Source of the DNA: Bacteroidota bacterium
GTDB taxonomy: Bacteria; Bacteroidota; Bacteroidia; Chitinophagales; Chitinophagaceae
DNA: 14,894 nt
Direction: 5' to 3'
Assembly (NCBI GenBank): GCA_023430465.1
Contig: JAEZAM010000105.1
Span: 1 to 14,894, forward strand
The position numbers were made by a program, and so were the translations under genes. Shown in pieces: positions 7,494-14,524 of this stretch (positions are counted from its first letter, which is position 1; each line of letters starts with the position of its first letter). Under the pieces are notes generated by a model. It had not been told where the DNA came from. It ran no database searches and saw nothing but the letters and a program-made list of their open reading frames with translations.

Positions 7494-8030
7494 ATGCCAA
7501 CCACCATTGATCCACGCTATCCAATCGGGAAGTATGAAGCACAGCCATTCTCCATTCCTACTAAAGTGGAATGGCTGGCTGATATCAAGTTTCTGCCATT
7601 GGCATTGGAAAATGCTGTGCTGAATCTTGATGAGAAACAATTGCATACGCCTTACCGGGAAGGTGGATGGACACTGCACCAGGTGGTTCATCACGTGGCC
7701 GACAGTCATATCAATGCCTATTGCCGTTTCAAGCTGGCCCTCACTGAGGACAACCCAACTATCAAAACTTACGAGGAGACATTGTGGGCGGAGATGAATG
7801 ATGTGCAGAAGTTACCTGTCAATATTTCCCTGACCCTGCTGCATGCGTTGCATGCGCGCTGGTATGAGGCATTGAAATATGTGAAGGACGATGAGTGGAA
7901 CAATCGCACGGTTTTTCATCCTGCGCACAAGAAGACCCTGCGGCTCTGGTATCTCCTGGGTTCTTATGCCTGGCATGGCAAGCATCATGTAGCCCACATC
8001 ACCAACCTGCGGAAGCAGATGGGTTGGTAA
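7494..8030 (+). CDS. YfiT/DinB-family putative metal-dependent thiol (bacillithiol) transferase
   Basis: Four-helix DinB-like protein closely resembling Bacillus subtilis YfiT in motif order: DPRYPIGKYE at the N-terminus, TPYREGGWTLHQVVHHVADSH around 52-72, and WHGKHHVAHITNLRKQMGW at the end. His67, His161 and His165 occupy the positions I recall as YfiT's nickel/zinc ligands. The family is annotated as metal-dependent hydrolase or bacillithiol S-transferase, adding the thiol to electrophiles; this reaction has not been shown for most members. The length of 178 residues is typical. Start ATG 7494 gives the conserved opening. Its stop is one base before the Nudix start, indicating co-transcription and possible translational coupling. 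Confidence 0.88.
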   Translation: MPTTIDPRYPIGKYEAQPFSIPTKVEWLADIKFLPLALENAVLNLDEKQLHTPYREGGWTLHQVVHHVADSHINAYCRFKLALTEDNPTIKTYEETLWAEMNDVQKLPVNISLTLLHALHARWYEALKYVKDDEWNNRTVFHPAHKKTLRLWYLLGSYAWHGKHHVAHITNLRKQMGW

Positions 8031-8031
8031 A

Positions 8032-8589
8032 ATGATCCCTATGCACTGGAAAATACTTTCCTCTACACCTTTATTCAGTGACCTCTGGTTCAAGGTGAGA
8101 AAGGACAGATGTGAAACTCCCGGAGGTAAGATCATCGATCCGTATTATGTTTATGAATTTCCTACCTGGGCAGCCGCAGTGGCGATACGCGAGGATGGTC
8201 GCATTATACTCGAGCGGCAATACCGTCACGCCTTGGGTGAGATATGCATCGAATTGCCGGGAGGTTGTGTGGATCCCACTGATGCCAGCCCGGAAGCCGG
8301 CATCCGCCGCGAGCTGCTGGAAGAAACCGGTCATAGTTTTACGTCCGTTGAATATCTGGGCCGCATTTCGGCCAACCCATCCACCAACAATAATCTCCTG
8401 CATATGTACCTGGCAACGGGAGGGAAGCAGGTAGGTGAACAGGCGCTTGATCCCAATGAAGAGATTGAATTAATGTACGTCAGTATCGATGAACTGAAAG
8501 ATCTGTTAAGAAAAAACAGCATCGTGCAGGCCATGCATGTCAGTTGCATTCTCTATGCGCTGGAGCGGCTCGGCGAACTCAGGTATTGA
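8032..8589 (+). CDS. Nudix hydrolase, ADP-ribose pyrophosphatase-like
   Basis: Cleaves nucleoside diphosphates linked to another moiety. The ADP-ribose pyrophosphatase group is suggested by ERQYRHALGEICIELPGG (residues 61-78), which precedes the Nudix box as in NudF/YffH-type proteins. The box runs GGCVDPTDASPEAG then IRRELLEETG; REL-x-EE metal ligands are intact. Compared with the strict Gx5Ex7REUxEExGU pattern, the loop before the helix has one extra residue and lacks the first Glu, a tolerated variant. The 185 residues are normal. ATG 8032 follows the previous stop by one base; ATG 8041 is an alternative. The last 11 bp overlap the 3' end of folC on the other strand. ADP-ribose as substrate is an inference. 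Confidence 0.9.
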   Translation: MIPMHWKILSSTPLFSDLWFKVRKDRCETPGGKIIDPYYVYEFPTWAAAVAIREDGRIILERQYRHALGEICIELPGGCVDPTDASPEAGIRRELLEETGHSFTSVEYLGRISANPSTNNNLLHMYLATGGKQVGEQALDPNEEIELMYVSIDELKDLLRKNSIVQAMHVSCILYALERLGELRY

Positions 8590-9874
8590 CCATTACTTCA
8601 CCTACCACAAATACACTACCACATACCAGCACGAGGTCCTTTGACGATGCACGCTGACGTGCAGCCTGCAATGCCTCATTCACATTAGCATATGTTTCCC
8701 CGCTGAGGCCGAACCTGGCAGCCTTCTCCTGTAGCGCTACACCGGGCAGGGCGCGGGGAATCGCCGCGTTGGTAAAATAATAAGCAGCCGTTTGCGGCAG
8801 CAGGGCCAGCACCTTATCAATGTCTTTATCCGCCACCATGCCTATTACGATGTGGAGGTGCTCATGAGGAGTGGTCTCCAGTTGCTGCATAAGCACGGTG
8901 ATGCCCGCTTCATTATGCGCTACATCCAGCACCACCAGCGGTTGGCGATGAATGATATCCCAACGGCCATGCAGGCCTGTCAGCTTCTTTACATTAGCCA
9001 GTGCTTTCCTGGTGTGTTGCTTGCTGATCGCCCATCCCTGCTGCTGCAATTGAGAAATAGTTTCCAAAACAGTAAGGAGGTTGCGCGACTGGTAAATACC
9101 ACCAAGATCCAGGTGATATATTTCATGATCGGGCTCGTGCGTTGATGCTACGGCCACTATCAGCATGTCATTTTCCCAGTACCATTCCTCAACCGCGCGA
9201 TGGGTAGAAGGATAGTGTATGGGCGCATTGGCAGCTTTTGCTGCAACTTCAAAGACAGGTTTGGTTTCCGGGATCGATTCACCAATCACTACGGGAACAC
9301 CAGGTTTGATAATGCCGGCCTTTTCCCTGGCTATTTTCTCCAGGCTGTCACCGAGCAGGTTCATGTGGTCCCATCCAATGTTTGTGATGACCGAGACAAG
9401 AGGGGTGATCACATTGGTGCTGTCGAGCCGCCCGCCTAAACCTGTTTCTATAACGGCTATATCTACCTGTTGCTCCGCAAAGTGGTGAAAAGCCATCGCT
9501 ACGGTGAGTTCAAAAAAACTGGGCTCGATCTCCTCCACGGCTGGGGCCAGATTTGCAGTGAAATCAATTACGGCCTGTTCGGGTATCATTTCACCATTGA
9601 TCCTTATCCGCTCCCTGAAGTCATGGAGGTGAGGGGAGGTATAGAGTCCGGTCCTGAAGCCCGCAGTATGCAGGATGGCTGCCAGCATGTGGCTGACCGA
9701 ACCCTTTCCATTCGTGCCAGCCACGTGAATGGATGGGAACTTTGTTTCAGGGTTTCCGCAGACACGCAGGAGGCTGATGGTATTATCCAGGCTTGGTTTG
9801 TAAGCTGCTGCACCAACCCGGCTGAAAAGAGGTAGTTTGGAATAAAGATAGTCGAGCGTTTCCTGGTAGTTCAT
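8579..9874 (-). CDS. folC: Bifunctional folylpolyglutamate synthase/dihydrofolate synthase
   Basis: ATP-dependent Mur-ligase-fold enzyme that joins glutamate to dihydropteroate and extends folate polyglutamates in the cytoplasm. Motifs: P-loop HVAGTNGKGSVSHML at 50-64, folate/Mg motif YTSPHLHDFRERIRING at 78-94, ETGLGGRLDSTN at 143-154 and ITNIGWDHMNLLG at 163-175. The C-terminal Mur ligase domain has GRWDIIHRQPLVVLDVAHNEAG. The 431 residues are full length. ATG 9874 lies three bases after the stop of the macro-domain gene, so the two are one transcription unit. The 3' end overlaps the Nudix gene tail. Whether both synthase activities are present is a family inference. Confidence 0.95.
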   Translation of the reverse strand: MNYQETLDYLYSKLPLFSRVGAAAYKPSLDNTISLLRVCGNPETKFPSIHVAGTNGKGSVSHMLAAILHTAGFRTGLYTSPHLHDFRERIRINGEMIPEQAVIDFTANLAPAVEEIEPSFFELTVAMAFHHFAEQQVDIAVIETGLGGRLDSTNVITPLVSVITNIGWDHMNLLGDSLEKIAREKAGIIKPGVPVVIGESIPETKPVFEVAAKAANAPIHYPSTHRAVEEWYWENDMLIVAVASTHEPDHEIYHLDLGGIYQSRNLLTVLETISQLQQQGWAISKQHTRKALANVKKLTGLHGRWDIIHRQPLVVLDVAHNEAGITVLMQQLETTPHEHLHIVIGMVADKDIDKVLALLPQTAAYYFTNAAIPRALPGVALQEKAARFGLSGETYANVNEALQAARQRASSKDLVLVCGSVFVVGEVMVNT

Positions 9875-9877
9875 AAG

Positions 9878-10393
9878 TCAGGGCACAAGATTCCGGTAGA
9901 TCAAATAGTTCTCTTCATCATAACAAACAAAGAATACCTGCTCGATAACCGTGGTGTCTGATAAAAAATCTTTGACTGTTTTCACAGCAATGTTCGCGGC
10001 CTCCTCTTTGGGATAGCCATAAATGCCGGTGCTGATGTTGGGAAATGCAATGCTGTGCACGCGGTTGGCAATGGCAAGTTCCAGACTGTTGAAATAGCAG
10101 GCGGCCAGTTTCTTGTCTTCATCCTTTTTCCCATGATTCCAGACTGGGCCTACTGTATGGATCACATATTTGCAAGGTAGCATTCCCGCACCTGTGATGA
10201 CCGCCTCACCCGTCCGGCAGGCGCCCTGCCTGCTGATGATCTTCCTGCAATCGGCAAGGATAGCTGGTCCGCCGGCCCGGTGTATAGCCCCATCCACACC
10301 GCCTCCACCCATCAACGATGAGTTGGCTGCATTTACGATGGCATCCACCGACATGCGGGTGATGTCACCATGTGTTACGAATAAGAGGCTCAT
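9878..10393 (-). CDS. Macro domain protein (O-acetyl-ADP-ribose deacetylase type)
   Basis: A single macro domain of 171 residues of the MacroD/YmdB type, which hydrolyses O-acetyl-ADP-ribose and may remove mono-ADP-ribose from proteins. Diagnostic features are GDIT with Asp10-Ile11, VNAANSSLMGGGGVDGAIHRAGG at 20-42 (Asn21, Asn24 and the catalytic-loop Asp34), CRTGEAVITGAG at 59-70, KYVIHTVGPVW at 75-85 and the phosphate-binding FPNISTGIYGYP at 118-128. Nothing is missing. The gene precedes folC by three bases on the same strand and has its own promoter-like box four bases before the ATG. Using the next Met (residue 14) would remove Asp10, so ATG 10393 is retained. Confidence 0.93.
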   Translation of the reverse strand: MSLLFVTHGDITRMSVDAIVNAANSSLMGGGGVDGAIHRAGGPAILADCRKIISRQGACRTGEAVITGAGMLPCKYVIHTVGPVWNHGKKDEDKKLAACYFNSLELAIANRVHSIAFPNISTGIYGYPKEEAANIAVKTVKDFLSDTTVIEQVFFVCYDEENYLIYRNLVP

Positions 10394-10397
10394 AACA

Positions 10398-10405
10398 CAA
10401 AAGTA
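10398..10405 (-). promoter_or_regulatory. -7 box TACTTTTG immediately before the macro-domain gene
   Basis: On the minus strand TACTTTTG fits TAnnTTTG exactly. It ends only four bases before the ATG at 10393, so transcripts starting 4-8 nt downstream would be leaderless or nearly so. The -33 region is poor (TTAC at about the right distance). If real, it would give macro-folC a transcript separate from the TonB-like gene. Confidence 0.4.
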
Positions 10406-10435
10406 GTAGTTGCAATGGAATGATAGTAAGCCAGG

Positions 10436-11311
10436 TTAGTTCACGCGGAAATTAAACTGCACGGTAACCATGGATTCATGATCAGCAGCATTGAATTTCA
10501 TATTGCGGAGATACTGGTTGATAGCTGTACGGTAGGCAGAGCTTGTGGCCGTAGAACCACGACCGAATTGAACAAACTGACCCACACCATCCGGTGATAC
10601 TTTGATCTCGGCATAGATGGTCGCTTTATCCAATTCACCCTGGAAGGTATAAGAGTTCACGATCCTTCTGTCACCACGTGTCACGCGCGGACCTGTACCC
10701 CGGCCGCTTCCCGAGCCATTACCGCCACCCGAACCGGTGCCGGTGCCTCCGCCCGAGCCGCTGCCATTACCAACGCCGTTACCTGTGCCACTGCCGCCGC
10801 TGCGGTCGTAATCAGTAGCCGCGCCGCCGCCCGTGCCACTGCCCGTAGTTGTTCTTCCCTGTACGGCTTTGGGTGTACGCGGAGGAGGTGCGGGTGTGAC
10901 CGGAACTGGTTTGGGCTCTGTTTTTACTTCCGATTTATTTTCGTTGACCTTCGTAGCCTGTGGCTTTGGGTTGTCAGGTTTGAGTATCGGTGGGCTGGTT
11001 ACATCATTCGGATCTTCTTCGATATCTTTTGCATCATCAGTGGTACCGGGCTGTGGCGGAGAAGGTGGGGCAGTACCTGCCGGGCCAGCAGCCTGGACGG
11101 GATTACCTCCGCCACCGCCACCCTGTGCGGCAGCCTGTTCATATTCTTCTTCAGATATATTCAGTTCGACCAGCATCTCCGTTGCAGGCACATGCGGCTC
11201 GATCACCGGTGTAGACCATTTGAGCAGAAACATCAGCAGGATCATCCCGGCTGCAAAGCCTGCAGTGATAAGGGAGGCCTGTGAATTTTTCCGGCTTTCA
11301 GACATCGACAT
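10436..11311 (-). CDS. TonB-like energy-transducer-type membrane protein with Gly-rich linker
   Basis: Built like a TonB protein: short basic cytoplasmic segment, one transmembrane helix at about 13-31 (SLITAGFAAGMILLMFLLKW), an acidic stretch, a Pro-rich arm at about 76-154, a Gly/Ser/Thr-rich stretch at about 156-208, and a C-terminal domain at about 217-291 with strands YTFQGELDKATIYAEIKVS and VTVQFNFRVN. TonB proteins span the periplasm and pass ExbB/ExbD energy to outer-membrane receptors. No exbB or exbD is in the window, so the role is inferred from architecture only. The frame is open from ATG 11329, but the -7 box at 11338-11331 puts the transcript start near 11325, so the ATG at 11311 (or 11305) is favoured. 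The 42-bp gap to the macro gene holds a promoter-like box. Confidence 0.72.
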   Translation of the reverse strand: MSMSESRKNSQASLITAGFAAGMILLMFLLKWSTPVIEPHVPATEMLVELNISEEEYEQAAAQGGGGGGNPVQAAGPAGTAPPSPPQPGTTDDAKDIEEDPNDVTSPPILKPDNPKPQATKVNENKSEVKTEPKPVPVTPAPPPRTPKAVQGRTTTGSGTGGGAATDYDRSGGSGTGNGVGNGSGSGGGTGTGSGGGNGSGSGRGTGPRVTRGDRRIVNSYTFQGELDKATIYAEIKVSPDGVGQFVQFGRGSTATSSAYRTAINQYLRNMKFNAADHESMVTVQFNFRVN

Positions 11312-11330
11312 AGTATAAACGTTGTTCATA

Positions 11331-11361
11331 CAAATCTACATTTTCGTAAAGGGATGCGAAA
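11331..11361 (-). promoter_or_regulatory. Promoter TTTC-N19-TAGATTTG for the TonB-like gene
   Basis: On the minus strand TTTC (11361-11358), 19 bp, then TAGATTTG (11338-11331), a full match to the Bacteroidota -7 consensus. The predicted start near 11325 lies downstream of the first ATG (11329). This moves the likely start codon of the TonB-like gene to 11311 or 11305. Confidence 0.6.
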
Positions 11362-11373
11362 CAGGGAGTTTCA

Positions 11374-11383
11374 CACACGTGTG
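11374..11383. promoter_or_regulatory. Palindrome CACACGTGTG upstream of the TonB-like promoter
   Basis: A perfect 10-bp palindrome centred about 54 bp upstream of the predicted transcription start of the TonB-like gene, 12 bp beyond its -33 element. The position suits an activator or repressor dimer. No regulator can be named from sequence. Confidence 0.3.
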
Positions 11384-11418
11384 ACTAACGTGCAAAGTAT
11401 GTGCTGTTTGTAGAACTT

Positions 11419-11581
11419 AAAAGTTAAAACTCAAAAGGCAAAAGTTAAAAGTAAATGCATCTCTGAACCTAAATCCGACGACAAAATCTGGTTGTACCAT
11501 GACTTCAATTAACAGCTTGATAGTTCAGTTACCTCTCCTTATATCTTGAGTTTTGACTTTTGACTTTTTAATTTTGAGTTT
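11419..11581. repeat. Inverted AAAANNN heptad repeat pair in the 250-bp gap
   Basis: The left arm (11419-11453) is five 7-nt units: AAAAGTT, AAAACTC, AAAAGGC, AAAAGTT, AAAAGTA. The right arm (11548-11581) reads, on the minus strand, AAACTC, AAAATTA, AAAAGTC, AAAAGTC, AAAACTC. Over 29 positions (11427-11455 against 11553-11581) the arms are inverted copies with 24 matches, separated by 97 nt of non-repetitive sequence. The right arm touches the stop codon of the radical SAM gene (11580-11582). The pair could be a 3'-end RNA structure or a small non-coding repeat element. No transposase or target duplication is seen. The rest of the 11330-11579 gap holds only the promoter and palindrome listed separately. 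Confidence 0.75.
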
Positions 11582-12881
11582 ATTTATGGGCGAAATCTTG
11601 TGCAAAATCACCCCGGATACGCTCGATCGGCGGGTTGAAATAGCCGTAGCGGAGATTGGGAAACTCCTCCTGGAGAAGCTCCTGTAGTTGTTTTACACCC
11701 ATGCATTCGCCGGTATCCGTTACACCGATCTTTCCAAGGTACCAGTCGGGATCAATATTGAAATTGCGCCACTGGATCATTTTCAGACCTGTGTCCCGGA
11801 TAAGTTTGCGCAGCGCTTCGTATTCGGCAATGCTGTCGGTCATGCCGGGAAATACGAAATAGTTGATCGATGTCCATCCTCCAAAAGAGTTGACAACCTT
11901 CAGGCTTTCGACGATCGCATCAAAATCGTAGTTGTTTGGCCGGTAATAGGGCATATAGATCTCCCTACGGGCGGAGTTGGTACTTACGCGTATGGAATCA
12001 AGCCCGGCTTCGCAAAGTTTGCGGACAGCATCCGGGCGTGAACCGTTTGTGTTGATATTGATGCTTCCTTTTGTCGTGTGTTTCCTGATTTCAAGGATCG
12101 CTTCGCGGATGGTCTCCCACATGAGCAATGGTTCGCCTTCACAACCCTGGCCAAAGCTTACGATAGGATAGGGTGCTGATTCCAGGTGAGGGACAGTGAA
12201 TTCGACGATCTCTTCCGCTGTGGGCTTGAAGCTAAGCCTGTCCTGGGTCGATACTATGGTTTCCTCATCCGGTTGCAGCGAAATACATCCAACGCAATTG
12301 GCATTACATGCCGGCGAGGATGGGATAGGGCATTCCCAGCGCCCGAGGAAATAATTCCGGGCAGCAGGACACTGGTAGGTGAGGGCACAATTATTCGCCA
12401 GGTGGTTGACGAGGCGGTTGTGCGGATACGCCTTCAGCAACAGGCTGACACCGGTTTCCACTTTTTGCTGATCATAGCCTTCGCAATCCTGGCGTATATC
12501 CGCTTCGATCCGGGTGGCAGGCACATAAAATTTATCATCATGCCATCCGGCAGCCGTGTAGCAGAAGAGAGGAAGTGTTGGTGCGTCGGGTGCCGTTTCA
12601 TACGCTGCCAGGTAAAACCCGGTATGTGCCGGGGGAATAAAAGCAGCCACGGCCCATCCTTTTTCACAAAGGCGCATTTCGCCGGTCTCCACATCCATTC
12701 CTATTCCGCGACGTCCGGGAAGTTCATAGAGCGAGCCTCCATCAGGTAACTCGATCCATTCGTCATCCGGTACGGGGATGGCATCCCAGCCGGTACGCCC
12801 CACAACATACAGCGTGGTGTCTTCAAAAATGTTTCCCTTTCCGTCGGAATAAAGAATATATGGAGAATGCTTCAACATCAT
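11580..12881 (-). CDS. Uncharacterised radical SAM protein with N-terminal extension
   Basis: CNANCVGC at 192-199 is the CxxxCxxC motif that binds the [4Fe-4S] cluster cleaving S-adenosylmethionine. GQGCEGEPLL at 245-254 contains the SAM-binding GE motif. NINTNGSRP, DSIRVSTNSA and SINYFVFPGMTD follow as the next barrel strands. The core begins only at about residue 185. Residues 1-160 form a region without a motif I recognise. Cys165, Cys171 and Cys184 lie shortly before the SAM motif and might ligate a second cluster. There is no SPASM-like Cys-rich C-terminus. I recall similar proteins in several phyla without a known reaction. The ATG overlaps the upstream membrane-protein stop by four bases (ATGA), so the two are translationally coupled. 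The substrate is unknown. Confidence 0.88.
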   Translation of the reverse strand: MMLKHSPYILYSDGKGNIFEDTTLYVVGRTGWDAIPVPDDEWIELPDGGSLYELPGRRGIGMDVETGEMRLCEKGWAVAAFIPPAHTGFYLAAYETAPDAPTLPLFCYTAAGWHDDKFYVPATRIEADIRQDCEGYDQQKVETGVSLLLKAYPHNRLVNHLANNCALTYQCPAARNYFLGRWECPIPSSPACNANCVGCISLQPDEETIVSTQDRLSFKPTAEEIVEFTVPHLESAPYPIVSFGQGCEGEPLLMWETIREAILEIRKHTTKGSININTNGSRPDAVRKLCEAGLDSIRVSTNSARREIYMPYYRPNNYDFDAIVESLKVVNSFGGWTSINYFVFPGMTDSIAEYEALRKLIRDTGLKMIQWRNFNIDPDWYLGKIGVTDTGECMGVKQLQELLQEEFPNLRYGYFNPPIERIRGDFAQDFAHK

Positions 12882-13459
12882 AATATCACTTGTCGCTTAT
12901 TCAGGCCCGCAGCAGCTACCTGCTGCCGGCAAAATTCGTTAAATTCCTGCTCTTCGGCCGGGGAAAAGAAGGCGAGGTCCTGCACGCGGTTTTGTATCAG
13001 CCGGTCATTGCTGAAATCGATGGTGATATATCCATCCTTGTGCACTACGTTGTTCAGTTCTGCCCAATAAATCTTTCTTCCACCCAGCCCGGAATAGCTT
13101 AGTTCATTAATGGTTATCTGCAATTGCAGCGGTCTCGTCGCGATAATCAATAGCACTGATGCGATGATCATCATTGCTGCAGGAAACCAATTACCCGTAA
13201 CGAGGAAGCAAACGCTCAGCAATGCAAGCGTGATCAGTTCCGCTGGGAAAGGAAGTTTTCCTGTGATTTTTTTCATCGTGCCAAGGCCGGGTAGGGCGGC
13301 CAATACCGCAACAGCCGCAATTACCTGGTCCACGGTGCGGTCATTGTTTACGGCAACAGCGATGAGCAGCAGCGCCGATACGATGATCAGGATTCGGGCG
13401 AACAGGGAATATCGCCGGGGCCGGTCGCTGGAAAGCGGTATCTGGTAAGCCTGCTTCAT
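12878..13459 (-). CDS. Four-helix membrane protein with PH-like C-terminal domain (unknown function)
   Basis: 193 residues with four predicted membrane helices at about 20-37, 44-62, 73-88 and 91-108. A soluble tail of about 85 residues begins LQLQITINELSYSG and continues with GGRKIYWAELNNVVHKDG and ITIDFSNDRL. This strand pattern resembles bacterial PH-like (bPH/YdbS-type) domains, but the match is by eye only. I do not recognise a named family. Its ATG shares one base with the stop of the agmatinase-family gene (TGATG), and its own stop overlaps the radical SAM ATG by four bases. It is therefore the middle gene of a coupled trio. No catalytic residues stand out. Confidence 0.7.
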   Translation of the reverse strand: MKQAYQIPLSSDRPRRYSLFARILIIVSALLLIAVAVNNDRTVDQVIAAVAVLAALPGLGTMKKITGKLPFPAELITLALLSVCFLVTGNWFPAAMMIIASVLLIIATRPLQLQITINELSYSGLGGRKIYWAELNNVVHKDGYITIDFSNDRLIQNRVQDLAFFSPAEEQEFNEFCRQQVAAAGLNKRQVIL

Positions 13460-14520
13460 CAGGATGCAGCGGTTTCAGTATTACTGGCAATAAGGAGGTT
13501 GCATAATTTCAGTAACACGCGTGCTCCCACATTGGCGTTCCAGTCGTTGTCTGAATTGACTCCTACTTCGCAGAGATCGAAGCCAATGATCTGGCGGCCG
13601 CTTTCAATTACCTTATGAAAGAGAAAGAAAATTTCTTCTGCTTCAAATCCACCAGGAACCGGGGTTCCGGTATGAGGACAAAGTTTGCGGTCAAGACCAT
13701 CGATATCAAAACTGATATGGACTTTTTGTGGTAATTGACTGACTATATCATTTACGATATCCTTCCATGTATCACCCTCGTACTGGCGACGTTTGATATC
13801 ACGGTCGAAGAATGTTTCCACACGATGATCGCTGTTGCGTATATAATCCCATTCATCTGAACTGTAATCGCGTACACCAACCTGGACGATCTTGCTGATG
13901 GCCGGTATCTCTGCCAGCGCGTTATACATGATGCTGGCATGGGAGTAGTTGAACCCCTCATATGCTTCGCGAAGATCACAATGCGCGTCTATCTGGAGTA
14001 TACCGTATTCTTTATGTTTGTCACCGATGGCTCTGAAGAATCCAAGCGGCACACTGTGATCGCCACCAAGCAGCCCGACCAACTTGCCTTTTTCCAGCAA
14101 TACTTTGGTTTGATCGTATACCCATTGATTGAGAAAGATTCCCCCCTCGTTTACATCGCGAATGGTCTTGCACATAAACTGGTTCGCGGAAACCTCTTCA
14201 CCTTTCGAAATATAATCAATGTATAACTCTGCTTCTTTGCGTAAATAATCCGACTTCATGAGGAGCTTGCGATCACAGGGTCGCATATAGTAGCCCTGTC
14301 GCCAGGCATCGGGCACCTGCGGATCGCAAAGATCTACCTGGAGGGCGGCCTTGAAAATTGATTCAGGTGCTCTTGCCGTTCCGGCACCATAGCTCACTGT
14401 CACTTCCCAGGGGACAGGAACGATCACCAGTCTTGCAGCTTCTTCCGAAGTGGGTAATCCAAAAATGTTGTTGTTTGGATTACTGACGGAATTGGGATCG
14501 TAATTTGAAAAATCTACCAT
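13459..14520 (-). CDS. Agmatinase/arginase-family ureohydrolase
   Basis: Binuclear-Mn ureohydrolase fold. All six metal ligands are in place: His155 in GGDHSVPLG, Asp178/His180/Asp182 in DAHCD, and Asp272/Asp274 in SFDIDGLD. PHTGTPVPGG at 282-291 is typical of the agmatinase branch. The family hydrolyses a guanidino compound (agmatine, arginine, guanidinobutyrate or formimidoylglutamate) to urea or formamide plus an amine. At 353 residues it is longer than E. coli SpeB, mainly through the N-terminal part (about 1-30) and the 60-130 region. Agmatine is plausible because a deiminase of agmatine type lies immediately upstream on the same strand, but the substrate is not proven. It starts the trio with the membrane and radical SAM genes. 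Confidence 0.88.
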   Translation of the reverse strand: MVDFSNYDPNSVSNPNNNIFGLPTSEEAARLVIVPVPWEVTVSYGAGTARAPESIFKAALQVDLCDPQVPDAWRQGYYMRPCDRKLLMKSDYLRKEAELYIDYISKGEEVSANQFMCKTIRDVNEGGIFLNQWVYDQTKVLLEKGKLVGLLGGDHSVPLGFFRAIGDKHKEYGILQIDAHCDLREAYEGFNYSHASIMYNALAEIPAISKIVQVGVRDYSSDEWDYIRNSDHRVETFFDRDIKRRQYEGDTWKDIVNDIVSQLPQKVHISFDIDGLDRKLCPHTGTPVPGGFEAEEIFFLFHKVIESGRQIIGFDLCEVGVNSDNDWNANVGARVLLKLCNLLIASNTETAAS

Positions 14521-14524
14521 TTAG

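Noticed and set aside
10398..10405. Moving the macro-domain start downstream of the promoter box
   Set aside because: The next Met (residue 14) would delete the conserved Asp10 of the ADP-ribose site, so the annotated ATG is kept.
10833..11318. 161-residue plus-strand frame
   Set aside because: It is the reverse complement of the Pro/Gly-rich coding stretch of the TonB-like gene; its Gly/Ser/Pro content is a by-product.
11419..11453. Short tandem units considered as a CRISPR-like array
   Set aside because: Units are only 7 nt with no unique spacers, and no cas genes are near.
12186..12749. 187-residue plus-strand frame
   Set aside because: It is antisense to the radical SAM gene, which has clear motifs; no domain is seen.
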